From the NCBI RefSeq assembly GCF_900114255.1, contig NZ_FOSL01000006.1, forward strand, positions 208,514 through 272,513: a stretch of DNA of 64,000 bases, in the 5' to 3' direction. This document shows positions 54,213-63,842 of this stretch, in pieces. The notes under the pieces were generated by a model. The model saw only the letters and a program-made list of their open reading frames with translations. It did not search any database and was not told where the DNA came from. This DNA is from Neomesorhizobium albiziae (GTDB taxonomy: Bacteria > Pseudomonadota > Alphaproteobacteria > Rhizobiales > Rhizobiaceae). Position 1 is the stretch's first letter, and the number at the start of each line of letters is the position of its first letter. The position numbers and the translations under genes are program-made.

Positions 54213-55553
54213 TCATCGAGAGATGCGAATTATCGCCTCAAAACCATCCTCGCGACCACGGGCAGGCGACGCAAGTTCGAGACTGGCACCCATCCGCTGG
54301 ATAAGCATAGCGGCGATGGGTAGACCAAGGCCTGAGCCCGCCGCTATGGTCGTCGCACCACGCCTGAATCGCTTTGTTACCTCTTGAAGCTCTGGGATTG
54401 GGACCCCCGGTCCCGCGTTTGCGATGGCGATGGTTCCGTCAATACGGACGGAAACTGTTGTCGGAGTGTCGGGCAGTCCATGAATGAGTGCATTCTCTAT
54501 CAGGTTGCGAAGGACGATAGCGAAGGCGTCGACGTCGACCTTGCGGATCAACGTGGCGCAGCCGTCGATATCGAGAATCAGTCGTCCGGCATTTTCCGGC
54601 TTTCGCCCGAAGTCGTCCACGACCAGCCGGATCGTCGGGACGAGATCGATCGCATGGTCTGCTATGCCGATCCCCGATTCGGCCCGTGCGAGCTGAAGCA
54701 GCTTTTCGACAAGATGGGCGAGGCTCGACAGCGATGTCTCGATGCCGCGCGCCCGCGCTTTCGCCGCGCCCTGGGGAAGTTCGGCCACCAGTCTCTGCGT
54801 CTGGGCGAGCGCGCCTGCGATCGGCGTGCGCAGTTCATGCGCACTGTTGGCGGCGAACTCGCGTTCGGCATCGAGGGCCGTCCGCAGACGTTCGAGAAGG
54901 CGGTCGACGGAGGCGGCGATGGTGTCCAATTCAACCGGGAGACCGATCATTCCGATCGGTGAGAGATTGCCGCCGTCGCGCGCTCCGATCTCCTGTCGCA
55001 GTACTTCGATCGGCGCCAGCGACCGCCGGATCACGACCCAGATGACAGCCATGCTCAAAGGCGCGAGCAGGAGGATCGGAACGAAGAGAGAAAGTGCGCC
55101 TTCCATGGCCGCCTCACGGCGATGATCGAGCGGATCGGCGATCTGAAGAAACAGCGTGCCGCTTACGACCTCCTCCGTATAGATGCAGTGAGTAGCGGTT
55201 TCCCAAAAGCCGTGACGCAAGGGAGCATCATCGAACGACTGCGCCAGCGCGCCATGCGAAGGGAGGAGCACGCGCCCCACACGATCGCGAACCTGGTAGG
55301 TGAAATACTCTTTGTGCTCGGGCGCAAGGTTACCTATGCGACGCGGATCATGGGAATGCGCGCGCTGAAACAGATCATCGATCACCAGCGGCATCAGGCG
55401 CTGCGCGTTTCGCTGCAGCGCGCTGTCGAAGACCTCGTCGAACTCTTCGCGCATCACGAGCGCACCGATGGGCGCGGCACAAACCCAAAACAGGAGGGTT
55501 GCGCCGCCCAGCCACAGCATCAGCCTGCGCGTCATGCTGGCCGACTTCGTCAT
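54213..55553 (-). CDS. Two-component sensor histidine kinase
   Basis: A 446-residue inner-membrane kinase. Two membrane helices (LMLWLGGATLLFWVCAAPIG and near residue 155) flank a periplasmic domain. HAMP follows, then the H box HELRTPIAGALAQTQRL, the N box NLIENALIHG and the G box GSGLGLPIAAML. It resembles QseC/PmrB-type sensors of metals, pH or peptides. The ATG at 55553 overlaps the regulator stop. It pairs with the regulator upstream. Confidence 0.9.
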   Translation of the reverse strand: MTKSASMTRRLMLWLGGATLLFWVCAAPIGALVMREEFDEVFDSALQRNAQRLMPLVIDDLFQRAHSHDPRRIGNLAPEHKEYFTYQVRDRVGRVLLPSHGALAQSFDDAPLRHGFWETATHCIYTEEVVSGTLFLQIADPLDHRREAAMEGALSLFVPILLLAPLSMAVIWVVIRRSLAPIEVLRQEIGARDGGNLSPIGMIGLPVELDTIAASVDRLLERLRTALDAEREFAANSAHELRTPIAGALAQTQRLVAELPQGAAKARARGIETSLSSLAHLVEKLLQLARAESGIGIADHAIDLVPTIRLVVDDFGRKPENAGRLILDIDGCATLIRKVDVDAFAIVLRNLIENALIHGLPDTPTTVSVRIDGTIAIANAGPGVPIPELQEVTKRFRRGATTIAAGSGLGLPIAAMLIQRMGASLELASPARGREDGFEAIIRISR

Positions 55554-56209
55554 GTGACCGCGAGCCGGTAGCCGACGCCACGCACGGTCGCTATTCGGTC
55601 CGCGCCGATCTTCTTGCGGAGCCGGCTGACATAGACCTCCACCGCATTGCTCGCGATCTCCGAACCGAAAGAATAGAGCGCGTCCTCGATCTGCGTCTTC
55701 GACACGATTGCTCCGGGCCGACGCAGAAGGCTGTCGAGCACCGCCCATTCCCGTGCGGTCAAGTCGACTGTCTGGCCGTCGCGGTCGACGCGTCGCTCGG
55801 CCGGCACTATGGTCAGCGTCCCGAGAGAAAATATAGGTTCCGGGCGGAGCCCGTAGCGACGCGCCACGGCATGGATGCGCGCGGAGAGTTCGCCGAGATC
55901 GAACGGCTTGACCAGATAGTCGTCGGCACCGGCGTTGAGCCCCTCGATACGAACCGAGATCTGATCGCGGGCGGTCAGGATGATGACCGGAGTCGCATCC
56001 AGCCGGTCCCGCATCTCGCGCAGGTAGTCGATACCGTTGCCGTCTGGCAAGTGAAGGTCGAGCAGGACAAGCCCGTAGGGGGCCACAGCTGCGTAATCCC
56101 GCGCTGTGGACAGGGTTCTGGCCCAGTCGACCGCGTGGCCACCCGCCGCCGCATGTTCGCGTACAGCACTGCCAATGGCCTTGTCGTCTTCAATGAGCAG
56201 TATTCGCAT
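55550..56209 (-). CDS. OmpR-family response regulator
   Basis: A 219-residue regulator with a receiver domain (RILLIEDDKAIGSAV, phospho-Asp in LVLLDLHLPDGNG, Lys in DYLVKPFDLGEL) and a winged-helix domain (REWAVLDSLLRRPGAIVSKT, YVSRLRKKIGADRIATVRGV). It lies head to head with the PepSY remnant, which such systems often control. The cognate kinase follows with a four-base overlap. Confidence 0.92.
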   Translation of the reverse strand: MRILLIEDDKAIGSAVREHAAAGGHAVDWARTLSTARDYAAVAPYGLVLLDLHLPDGNGIDYLREMRDRLDATPVIILTARDQISVRIEGLNAGADDYLVKPFDLGELSARIHAVARRYGLRPEPIFSLGTLTIVPAERRVDRDGQTVDLTAREWAVLDSLLRRPGAIVSKTQIEDALYSFGSEIASNAVEVYVSRLRKKIGADRIATVRGVGYRLAVT

Positions 56210-56372
56210 CAGGCGTGCCGAGCTTCCAGATCGAGGGCAAGACTCTTCCCTTATTGACAGAACCTGACGCCACGCTGAATCGCCGTCGCGCAAATCGCTG
56301 GAAGCTTTCAGGTTGCTGTCAGCTTCGGCTGCCAGAAGGGCTGTTATTGCAACACCCCAATAGAGATCCCTT

Positions 56373-56651
56373 ATGAAGACCCTCCTGATCTCAGCACTTT
56401 TTCTGAACGTGACCGCCGTCGGCGCTGCACTGGCCGGCAAGAAATGCGACGTGCCGATCGCCGAATGGCAACCGCGCGAAGCGCTACAGACCAAGCTTGA
56501 AGCTGACGGATGGCAGATCCGTTCGATCAAGACCGAAGACGGCTGCTACTAGGCTTATGCCGACGATTCGAAGGGGAACAAGGTCGAAGCGCACTTCGGC
56601 CCTAAGACCTTCGAGCGTGTGCGTGGTGCCGACGAAGAGAGCGACGGCTGA
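56373..56651 (+). pseudogene. PepSY-domain protein with an internal stop
   Basis: The frame starts with a signal peptide (KTLLISALFLNVTAVGAALA) and reads WQPREALQTKLEADGWQIRS, then IKTEDGCY, a TAG at 56550 (codon 60), and AYADDSKGNKVEAHF to the natural TGA. The PepSY fold is complete except for that one stop. A GAG to TAG change explains it. The product is a 59-residue truncated protein unless read through. Confidence 0.85.
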
Positions 56652-56655
56652 ACCG

Positions 56656-57245
56656 ATGCGCGCCACCGTGAAGGTCTGGGATCCGTGTGTTCGGATCTTC
56701 CACTGGAGCCTCGTGGCCAGCTTTGCGGTGGCGTGGTTCTTTGCCGACGAAGTCAAGGATCTGCATGAGTGGGTTGGCTCCGCAGCCGCGGCGCTCATCA
56801 TATTTCGGCTGGGCATGGGAATCGTCGGGTCGCGATATGCCTGCTTTACGCAATTCATCCGCGGCCAGAAGGAGACACTCTCATACACCGAGGACATGAT
56901 CTTCAATCGTGAAGCGCGCTATCTCGGCCACAATCCGTTGGGAGCATTGATGGTGGTTGCCTTGCTGACCTCGACAACACTCGTGGCCGTCACCGTTGGC
57001 TACAAACGACTGACGCCTTTTGGGGCATCGAATGGGTCGAGGAGGCGCATGAGGCGCTTGCCAATCTCATGCTGGCTCTGGTCGCGCTTCATATGGGTTG
57101 TGTCGTCCTGGGGAGCTTCCGTCACAGCGAGAACCTCATGCGCGCCATGATCACTGGTCGCAAGCAGGCTCCCCGAAGCGGGCGACGTCTCTTGACGGGA
57201 AACCGTCCCCGGAGTGCGGCCAAAGCAAACGTCCGAATTTCGCGA
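56656..57245 (+). pseudogene. Cytochrome b561-family gene with a frameshift
   Basis: The first frame reads VKVWDPCVRIFHWSLVASFA, LHEWVGSAAAALIIFRLGMG and YLGHNPLGALMVVALL, the di-haem cytochrome b561 start with its His ligands. Near 56993 the match moves to another frame: WLQTTDAFWGIEWVEEAHEA and LANLMLALVALHMGCVVLGS. An indel there breaks the gene. The second frame runs without a stop into the DUF930-like gene. It follows the PepSY gene by five bases, a common pairing. Confidence 0.85.
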
Positions 57246-58061
57246 ATGCACCGACACAGGAGCTTTGTTCGGGCCAGCCTTCTCTTCGGCCCGATCGCAC
57301 TAGCCCTCAGCGTGTTGCTGCTGCCATCCGACCTGACACATGACCGCAAGCACTTGAGCGCCCGCTGCTTATCAGACCGGACACGAGGTACGAGGCGCAA
57401 TTGCCCAGTTATTCAGAATTCGTTCGGAGTTTCATCTTTCGCAGTTGGGCTGCTTCCGGCTAACAAACCTGTGCCCCCGCCATCAGAACAAAGCATCACC
57501 GTCGAAATTCTGGTGGAGCCGCAAGCTGCAGTGTCGCGAGCCCCCGCTATTATCGAGAAGGGAAGCACGCCCCTCCCATTACCTGCGTCGGCTGATGAGG
57601 CACATAAAGAAGCGGGCACGAAGCTGATTGCGTCTGTTGAACCAGCCCCGGAAGGAGGCAGGATGGTGCACGCGAAACAGCTGTTATCAGCAAAAATACT
57701 GGCGGATCCGCGGAGCAAGGGAGCGCTGGCCGCGCTTAGGCAGCTCGCCAGAGATGATCGGATTATTCAGCTCTGCAACTTCGAGGTCATGGAGCAAGTT
57801 CACAGATGGAATTCCGACTACCAGCCGGATTCCGTGTCCGCTTACGCCAAGGCCGACACAAAGCTGTCTGGTCTGACGCTCCAAGCGGATGGCGGAGCAC
57901 TTCGAAGCAAACGGCATTGGTACGACGTCAAGTTCAGATGCGAGGTCACCCCCGATCTGGAACAAGTCGTCGCGTTTGGGTTCTCGCTAGGAGCGGAAAT
58001 CCCCGAAAGCGAGTGGGAAGAGCATTCTTTGCCCGTCTTCGACGGCCGATCCGATTGCTGA
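57246..58061 (+). CDS. DUF930-like protein with a TonB-like N-terminus
   Basis: A 271-residue protein. A membrane helix lies near residue 10-27 (SLLFGPIALALSVLLLP). A proline-rich stretch follows (ANKPVPPPSEQSITVEILVE). The C-terminal domain (AKQLLSAKILADPRSKGALA, QLCNFEVMEQVHRWNSDYQP, KRHWYDVKFRCEVTPDLEQV) matches DUF930 of rhizobial proteins. The function is unknown. The start is uncertain because the frame is open through the cytochrome b561 remnant; I chose the first ATG after it. Confidence 0.7.
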   Translation: MHRHRSFVRASLLFGPIALALSVLLLPSDLTHDRKHLSARCLSDRTRGTRRNCPVIQNSFGVSSFAVGLLPANKPVPPPSEQSITVEILVEPQAAVSRAPAIIEKGSTPLPLPASADEAHKEAGTKLIASVEPAPEGGRMVHAKQLLSAKILADPRSKGALAALRQLARDDRIIQLCNFEVMEQVHRWNSDYQPDSVSAYAKADTKLSGLTLQADGGALRSKRHWYDVKFRCEVTPDLEQVVAFGFSLGAEIPESEWEEHSLPVFDGRSDC

Positions 58062-58247
58062 TCAGGCGCCTCCACAAAACCTCCCCACAACCTTCGTGGC
58101 GGTTGAACGAAAGACGAAGACTGCTCAGCGATGGGTACCTACCTCGGAAAGGGACAATGATGCTCGCCCGGCACTTCACCATCTCGGCGTTTCCGTCGCA
58201 CGACTGCGTCCGGCAAAAACAATGTGTTCTCAAAGCGGATGTGAGTT

Positions 58248-59423
58248 TTGTTGAAGGGTAAGGCAAGGGCGCTCGTCTGGGTCCTGGGGATCGCCCCGGT
58301 GGTGTTCGCGATCGCATCCGCGACCGGCGCTTTCGAAGGCAAAAAGCGCGATCCTGTCCTCACGGAACCTGTGGTGCTCGGTTCGGTCGAGGAGACCGTT
58401 CTTGCGAACGGCGTTTTGGAACCTGCCCGTATGGTAAGCGTTGGCGCCCAAGTATCGGGCCAGTTGAAGGCGCTGCATGTCGTGCTCGGTCAAACCATCA
58501 AGGCTGGCGACTTGATCGCCGAAATCGATTCTACGCAACAGCAGAACGCACTGCGCACCGCCGAAGCCAAACTCGCCGATGTCAAAGCGCAGCGCAAGGG
58601 ACGCGGAATAGAGCTGAAAAAGGCCGAATTGGTCTTCCGGAGAGAGAAGACGCTGAGTGGGCAAAAGGCAGCATCGGCCGCCGATTTGGAGAAGGCGCAA
58701 GCGGAGTTCTTGACGCTGGAGACGCAAGTCGAGTCACTTGAAGCGCAGATCGCTCAGTCGACGGTCGAGGTTGAGAATGCTCGCGCAAAACTCGACTACA
58801 CGAAGGTCAGCGCGCCCATGGACGGCGTCGTTGTTGCAGTGGTGACCAAAGCCGGTCAGACGTTGAACTCAAATCAGGACGTGCCGACGATTGTGGTTCT
58901 TGCACAGCTCGACGTCATGCGGGTCAAGGTGCAGATATCGGAAGCCGACATCGCCCGGGTAAAGCCAGGCCAGAAGGTTCGCTTCACAATCATGGGGGAC
59001 ACTCGAACCGCTACTGCAGGCGTACTGGAACAGATCGAGCCAGCACCGGAATCAATTGCCAATGATCCCAGCACGGTAGTCACAACAGGTGCGGAAATCA
59101 CGGCGCCGCCAGTCTACTACAACGGACTTTTCGCCACGCCAAACCCGGAAGGGCGACTTCGACCCATGATGAGCGCCGTCGTTACGGTTATTTGTGGCCA
59201 TGCCGAAAACGTACCGCTCGTAGCATGGTCGGCACTGACTGAGCGCGATGAGCAAGGTCGCTACCATGTGCAGGTGCGCACGCCAACCGACGAACTCACG
59301 GAGCGCCTCGTCACGATAGGTTTGACTGACAGGATCAAGGCGCAGGTGATCGACGGCCTCGCTGTTGGTGACGAAGTCGTCATCCCTGCCGACGGAGAGG
59401 CATCCGATCTTGGCGCGTGGTGA
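58248..59423 (+). CDS. macA: MacA-like periplasmic adaptor of a tripartite exporter
   Basis: A 391-residue membrane-fusion protein. An N-terminal helix (VWVLGIAPVVFAIASATG) anchors it. A biotinyl-lipoyl domain (VSVGAQVSGQLKALHVVLGQ), a coiled-coil hairpin (about residues 100-185, ending KVSAPMDGVVVAVV) and a beta-barrel follow. The start is a TTG at 58248 or 58251, with no better codon in frame. It is followed by a MacB and an outer membrane factor, so it joins them in the export of macrolides, peptides or lipids. Confidence 0.88.
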   Translation: MLKGKARALVWVLGIAPVVFAIASATGAFEGKKRDPVLTEPVVLGSVEETVLANGVLEPARMVSVGAQVSGQLKALHVVLGQTIKAGDLIAEIDSTQQQNALRTAEAKLADVKAQRKGRGIELKKAELVFRREKTLSGQKAASAADLEKAQAEFLTLETQVESLEAQIAQSTVEVENARAKLDYTKVSAPMDGVVVAVVTKAGQTLNSNQDVPTIVVLAQLDVMRVKVQISEADIARVKPGQKVRFTIMGDTRTATAGVLEQIEPAPESIANDPSTVVTTGAEITAPPVYYNGLFATPNPEGRLRPMMSAVVTVICGHAENVPLVAWSALTERDEQGRYHVQVRTPTDELTERLVTIGLTDRIKAQVIDGLAVGDEVVIPADGEASDLGAW

Positions 59424-59427
59424 TAAT

Positions 59428-61377
59428 GTGAGCGCACTCCTTGAGATCAAGAACGTTTCGCGGGTTTTCCAGGCCGGAGACGAGACGATCATGGCGCTGG
59501 CCGGCGTCAGCCTGTCCATCGCGAGTGGCGAACTGGTGGCGATCGTCGGCGCAAGCGGCTCGGGCAAATCGACGCTGATGAACATCCTGGGCTGCTTGGA
59601 CCAGCCGAGTTCTGGTGACTATCGCGTCGGCGGACGCAGCGTTGCCGGCTTGACCCCGGACAACCTGGCGGCGTTGCGACGGGAACACTTCGGTTTCATC
59701 TTCCAACGCTATCATCTTCTCGGAACGCTGAACGCGGCCGACAACGTGGCGATGCCTGCCGTCTATGCCGGTCTCGACGCCGCCTCACGCCGGGAAAGGT
59801 CGACGTCTCTTCTGCGCAGGCTGGGTCTCGGTGATCGTCTCGACCACCGTCCGAACCAGCTCTCCGGCGGCCAGCAACAGAGGGTTTCGATCGCCCGCGC
59901 ATTGATGAACGGCGGCCGCATCATCCTCGCCGACGAGCCGACCGGCGCTCTCGACAGCAAGAGCGGCGAAACCGTTCTCGATATCCTGAAGGAACTTCAT
60001 GCCGACGGTCATACGATCATCATCGTGACTCACGACATGGAGGTCGCAGGTCACGCTGACCGCATTATCGAGATCCGCGACGGTGTCATCCTCTCCGACC
60101 GCCGGACTCGCGACCAGAAGACCGATGCGCAGGCGCTCACGTTCCACGACGGCAGGCCGGTCGGTGCGCTCTCGGCCTTCAGGCATCGCCTGGCGGAGGC
60201 CCTTCCGATGGCGATACGATCGATGGCCGCGCATCGCGTGCGTACCTTCCTCACAATGCTTGGCATCATTATCGGAATAGCGGCGGTCGTGGCGGTCGTC
60301 GGTATCGGCGAGGGCACCCGTCAGAAGGTTCTGGCCGAGATTAGTGAACTCGGAGCCAGCACCCTGGCGATCCTTCCCGGGAGCCATTGGGGTGACGAGC
60401 GCTCTTCGAGCATCACGACGCTGGTCGTCTCGGATGCCGATGCGCTCGCCGCCCAAACCTATGTCGATAGCGTTACCCCGGAAGTCCAGACATCCGCAAA
60501 AATCCGCTTTGGGCGCATCTCCGTCGCGGCGGACGTCATCGGCGTCGGCCAGGACTATTTCCGGGTCAACGGGCTCAAGCGGCTGAAGGGCTCATTCTTT
60601 TCGGCCGAGACCATCTCTGAACGCCGCCAGGAAGCGGTGATTGATGACAGGACGGCCGCAACTCTCTTCCCTGGCGGCGAATCTCCGCTCGGCAAGATCT
60701 TCATGATCGGCCGTGTTCCCATCGTCACTATCGGCGTTTCTGCGCGACCATCGTCGTCTTCGGGTGGCAGGAGTCTGCAGGTCTATCTTCCCTTTACGGG
60801 CATGACGGGCAGACTGCTGGGTGCCGGTACAAGTCTTGCCGCTCTGACGGTACGGGTCGCCGATTCTGTCGACACGACCGTCGCCGAGCGCGCCGTCGTC
60901 GGCCTGATGACTCGTCGGCACGGCACGAAGGACTTCTTCGTCTTCAACAGCGACCAGGTGCGCAAGACGATCGAGCGCATATCTCAGAAAATGTCGCTGC
61001 TGATCTCCTCCGTTGCCGTGATCTCGCTGGTTGTCGGGGGCATTGGTGTCATGAACATCATGCTGGTCTCCGTGACCGAACGGACCCGCGAGATCGGCTT
61101 GCGCATGGCCGTCGGAGCGCGCCGCATCGACATCATGCTTCAGTTCCTGATCGAGGCCGTCACCATCTGCATTGCCGGTTCAATTCTCGGCGTGGCATTG
61201 GCGCTCGGCATAGCAACCGTCTTGGGCGGACCGGGCAGCAAGTTCCCGATGATCATCACCGCCAATGCGATTGTCGCTGCCTGCCTGGTCGCGCTCTGGA
61301 TCGGCCTGACCTTCGGCTTCCTTCCCGCCCGTAACGCCTCCCGCCTCGATCCCGTGGACGCGCTCTCAAGAGAGTGA
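59428..61377 (+). CDS. macB: MacB-like ABC exporter (ATPase fused to permease)
   Basis: A 649-residue protein. The N-terminal ATPase has GASGSGKSTLMNILGCLD, LSGGQQQRVSIARALM and LADEPTGALDSKSGE. A linker leads to one membrane helix (FLTMLGIIIGIAAVVAVVGI), a large periplasmic domain, and three C-terminal helices (SVTERTREIGLRMAVGARRI lies between them). This is the MacB layout. The GTG start lies five bases after macA; the stop overlaps the next gene. Confidence 0.93.
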   Translation: MSALLEIKNVSRVFQAGDETIMALAGVSLSIASGELVAIVGASGSGKSTLMNILGCLDQPSSGDYRVGGRSVAGLTPDNLAALRREHFGFIFQRYHLLGTLNAADNVAMPAVYAGLDAASRRERSTSLLRRLGLGDRLDHRPNQLSGGQQQRVSIARALMNGGRIILADEPTGALDSKSGETVLDILKELHADGHTIIIVTHDMEVAGHADRIIEIRDGVILSDRRTRDQKTDAQALTFHDGRPVGALSAFRHRLAEALPMAIRSMAAHRVRTFLTMLGIIIGIAAVVAVVGIGEGTRQKVLAEISELGASTLAILPGSHWGDERSSSITTLVVSDADALAAQTYVDSVTPEVQTSAKIRFGRISVAADVIGVGQDYFRVNGLKRLKGSFFSAETISERRQEAVIDDRTAATLFPGGESPLGKIFMIGRVPIVTIGVSARPSSSSGGRSLQVYLPFTGMTGRLLGAGTSLAALTVRVADSVDTTVAERAVVGLMTRRHGTKDFFVFNSDQVRKTIERISQKMSLLISSVAVISLVVGGIGVMNIMLVSVTERTREIGLRMAVGARRIDIMLQFLIEAVTICIAGSILGVALALGIATVLGGPGSKFPMIITANAIVAACLVALWIGLTFGFLPARNASRLDPVDALSRE

Positions 61378-62837
61378 AAATGAAGCTCGTCAGACTGATC
61401 GTACCCTATTCCCTTGTCTTGCTCGCGGGTTGCAGCAGCCTGTCGAGCACATATCTTCGCCCCGAACTCCCAGCCGGGCCCCGCTGGTCGACCGCTGCGG
61501 CCGCGGGTGCTGTGCAGGCCAGCGCAGACCGCTGGTGGCTGGCGTTCGGGGATCCCAATCTCGACAAACTTGTCGGCGACGTCATCGGCCGAAACAACGA
61601 TGTCCTACTCGCGGCCGCTCGCGCTTATCGTACCCGACTTAAGGCAGATATCGCTGCAAACGCCTTGTTCCCCAAGCTGAACGGCTATCTCGCCACAGGC
61701 AACAATCAACCTCTTGACGGAAAGGCGGCCACGTCGTCGTCGGCTTCTATCTATGTGTCATATGAGATTGATCTGTGGGGCAAGCTCGCAGCACAGAGGG
61801 ACAGGGCGAATTTTGAGGCCCACGCGACAGCAGAAGATTACGAAGCCGCGCGCCTCACAACTATCGGCCGAACCATCGAGACCTATTTCCGGATCGCACA
61901 CGCCAATCAGTCGCTCGCGTCGGCGGAAAGCAGCCTTGCCGATGTCAAGCAGATTCAGGCGCTTGTGCGCACCCAGATGGCGGGCGGTGCGGTCTCCGAT
62001 CTAGAACTAAGGGAGGCCGAGCAGAAGGTCGAGACGCAGGCAGCGGCGGTTTCGGCGTTGAAGCAGAAGCGTCTTGAACTGCGGAACGACCTGACTGTGC
62101 TCTTGAATGGCGCACCCAATCCTGTTCCGGAGCCGCAGCGTCTCCCACGCAAGAAGCTGCCCTCAATCCAGGCTGGGCTGCCGGCCGATCTGCTCGCCCG
62201 TCGCCCAGACTTGCGAGCCGCAGAGGCAAGGCTGCGTGCCACGCTGAAAACCGTCGATGAGAAGAGGGCCAGTTTCTATCCGCCGATTTCGCTCACCGGC
62301 ACTCTCGGCACCAGCAGCCCGCAATTGCTCGCGTTCATCTCCAATCCCGTCGCGACGTTAACTGCAGACGTTGCTTTGTCCTTCCTCAAGCTCAAGGACA
62401 TGAAGCTGGAGGTCGCGGTTTCCAGGGCTGAGTATGAAGAACGCGTCCTGGAGTTCCGCAATGCCTTGCTCACGGCCTTCTCAGACGTTGCCAAGGCACT
62501 CGGTGCTCGGGCCAACTATGCCGAACAGGTTCGACGCCTCCGCAATGCGCTAGCGGCCGCGCAGGAAGTTGAGCAGCTGAAAGAGGCCCGTTACCGGGCG
62601 GGTGCCATCAGCCTCCGCGAGTGGCTCGAGGCCCAGGAGAGCCGCCGCTCAGCCGAGGTAGAGCTTGCCAATGTCCGCCTCGACCAGTTGCTCAACGAAT
62701 CGTTGCTGTACCGTGCCCTGGGTGGCAGCGCCGCCACGGCCGGACCGGATCGCAAGAGCACCGCGATGGAACAAAGGTCAAAGGCGGGCCAAGGGGTTCG
62801 ACCTTCCCTACCAATCTCCACGCATTCTCGACGTTGA
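61374..62837 (+). CDS. Outer membrane efflux lipoprotein (NodT/OprM family)
   Basis: A 487-residue TolC-like outer membrane factor with a lipobox (VLLAGCSSLSSTYLRPELPA). It carries two OEP repeats of long helices (for example WWLAFGDPNLDKLVGDVIGR at the start and LADVKQIQALVRTQMAGGAV in the first half; LLARRPDLRAAEARLRATL in the second). The NodT family name applies. It starts at GTG 61374, overlapping macB's stop, or at ATG 61380. With macAB it makes a complete efflux path. Confidence 0.9.
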   Translation: MKMKLVRLIVPYSLVLLAGCSSLSSTYLRPELPAGPRWSTAAAAGAVQASADRWWLAFGDPNLDKLVGDVIGRNNDVLLAAARAYRTRLKADIAANALFPKLNGYLATGNNQPLDGKAATSSSASIYVSYEIDLWGKLAAQRDRANFEAHATAEDYEAARLTTIGRTIETYFRIAHANQSLASAESSLADVKQIQALVRTQMAGGAVSDLELREAEQKVETQAAAVSALKQKRLELRNDLTVLLNGAPNPVPEPQRLPRKKLPSIQAGLPADLLARRPDLRAAEARLRATLKTVDEKRASFYPPISLTGTLGTSSPQLLAFISNPVATLTADVALSFLKLKDMKLEVAVSRAEYEERVLEFRNALLTAFSDVAKALGARANYAEQVRRLRNALAAAQEVEQLKEARYRAGAISLREWLEAQESRRSAEVELANVRLDQLLNESLLYRALGGSAATAGPDRKSTAMEQRSKAGQGVRPSLPISTHSRR

Positions 62838-62979
62838 ACCAAAATTCGCGTGACGAAGGATGGCTTTCGGAGAACGTCTTTCCACTATGACCGTCTTACC
62901 CCACTCGACCTCGCACGACCGGACCACCGCCTGCACTCTTGTGCATGCTCCTGGCCGCTTTTTCGCCAGAGAAGGGCGG

Positions 62980-63432
62980 TGCGCCTCCCTAAGGCGAAGC
63001 TGCCGAGCCAGCGATTGTATCCACGATGACCGTAATGTCCCGCTCGATCACGCTGATCGACGAGCTGCCGGCGCGCACGCGCATTCGGCAGGCGTTGCTA
63101 GCCGTACTCGACAATGCCCGTCGGTATGCGCCGCAGAGCACAATCCGTGTAGAAATCTGCGCCGTCGGCCTGACCGGCGTTATCCGCTGCTCCGATACTG
63201 GCCCAGGACTGCCGGCCGGGATGCACGAAAAGGTCTTCGAGCGGTTTTGGGGCCGATAATTCACGATACCGAAAAAAGCGGGAATACGGGTCTGGGACTA
63301 TCCGTCGTGCGGGCCATCGCCCGAGCTCATGGCGGCGATGCCGTCGACAGTTCGACGCACGGGAGCGGCACCATCATCCAATCTCGCTGCCGTTGCGAGC
63401 TGTTCGACAAAGTCCAGCAGCCGATTAAATGA
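62980..63432 (+). pseudogene. Histidine kinase ATPase-domain fragment
   Basis: The frame near 63071-63250 (RIRQALLAVLDNARRYAPQS, then CSDTGPGLPAGMHEKVFERF) holds the N and G1 boxes of a kinase. After a frameshift at about 63255, NTGLGLSVVRAIARAHGGDA gives the G2 box. The dimerisation and sensor parts are missing, so this is a remnant. Confidence 0.75.
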
Positions 63433-63654
63433 CCTCGACTGTCGCCGTCGTCACATCTCCTTCAATTGAGGGATTCATAGCCGCAATTCTCGTCGTCCGC
63501 TGAGCATTGCGACGACGGCTTCTCATCTTGAGGGCCACCCACCCGTGGCAGATCGCCTGAGGTGTCGGGCGGGTGGATCCGGTGTTCCCGCTCCATCTCA
63601 GATGTCTCGTCTTCCCCTGCCTTTGGACAAACGTTGGTTGGCCTGGTCGAGAAA

Positions 63655-63840
63655 GGTTTTGCTTGAGCATGGTCTTAAGAGACGTGTCGAGGTCGTCGTG
63701 CAGGCCTTTAGCATGATCCCGCCCATGGCCTCAGATACAGATCGTATAGCGACCATGCCCCTTCGGCTCGTTAAGCATTTCGCAAAAACGATCCCCCTGC
63801 AGATCGTCGACCTTCCGCTGCCACTTCCCGCATTCACCGA
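63655..63840 (+). pseudogene. nodD internal fragment
   Basis: The reading frame [20 protein letters not shown], then [20 protein letters not shown] and LPLPAFT, is the C-terminal half of NodD, closest to nodD2 in places and nodD1 in others. Both ends are missing. The IS6-type element begins right after it. Confidence 0.88.
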
Positions 63841-63842
63841 TG

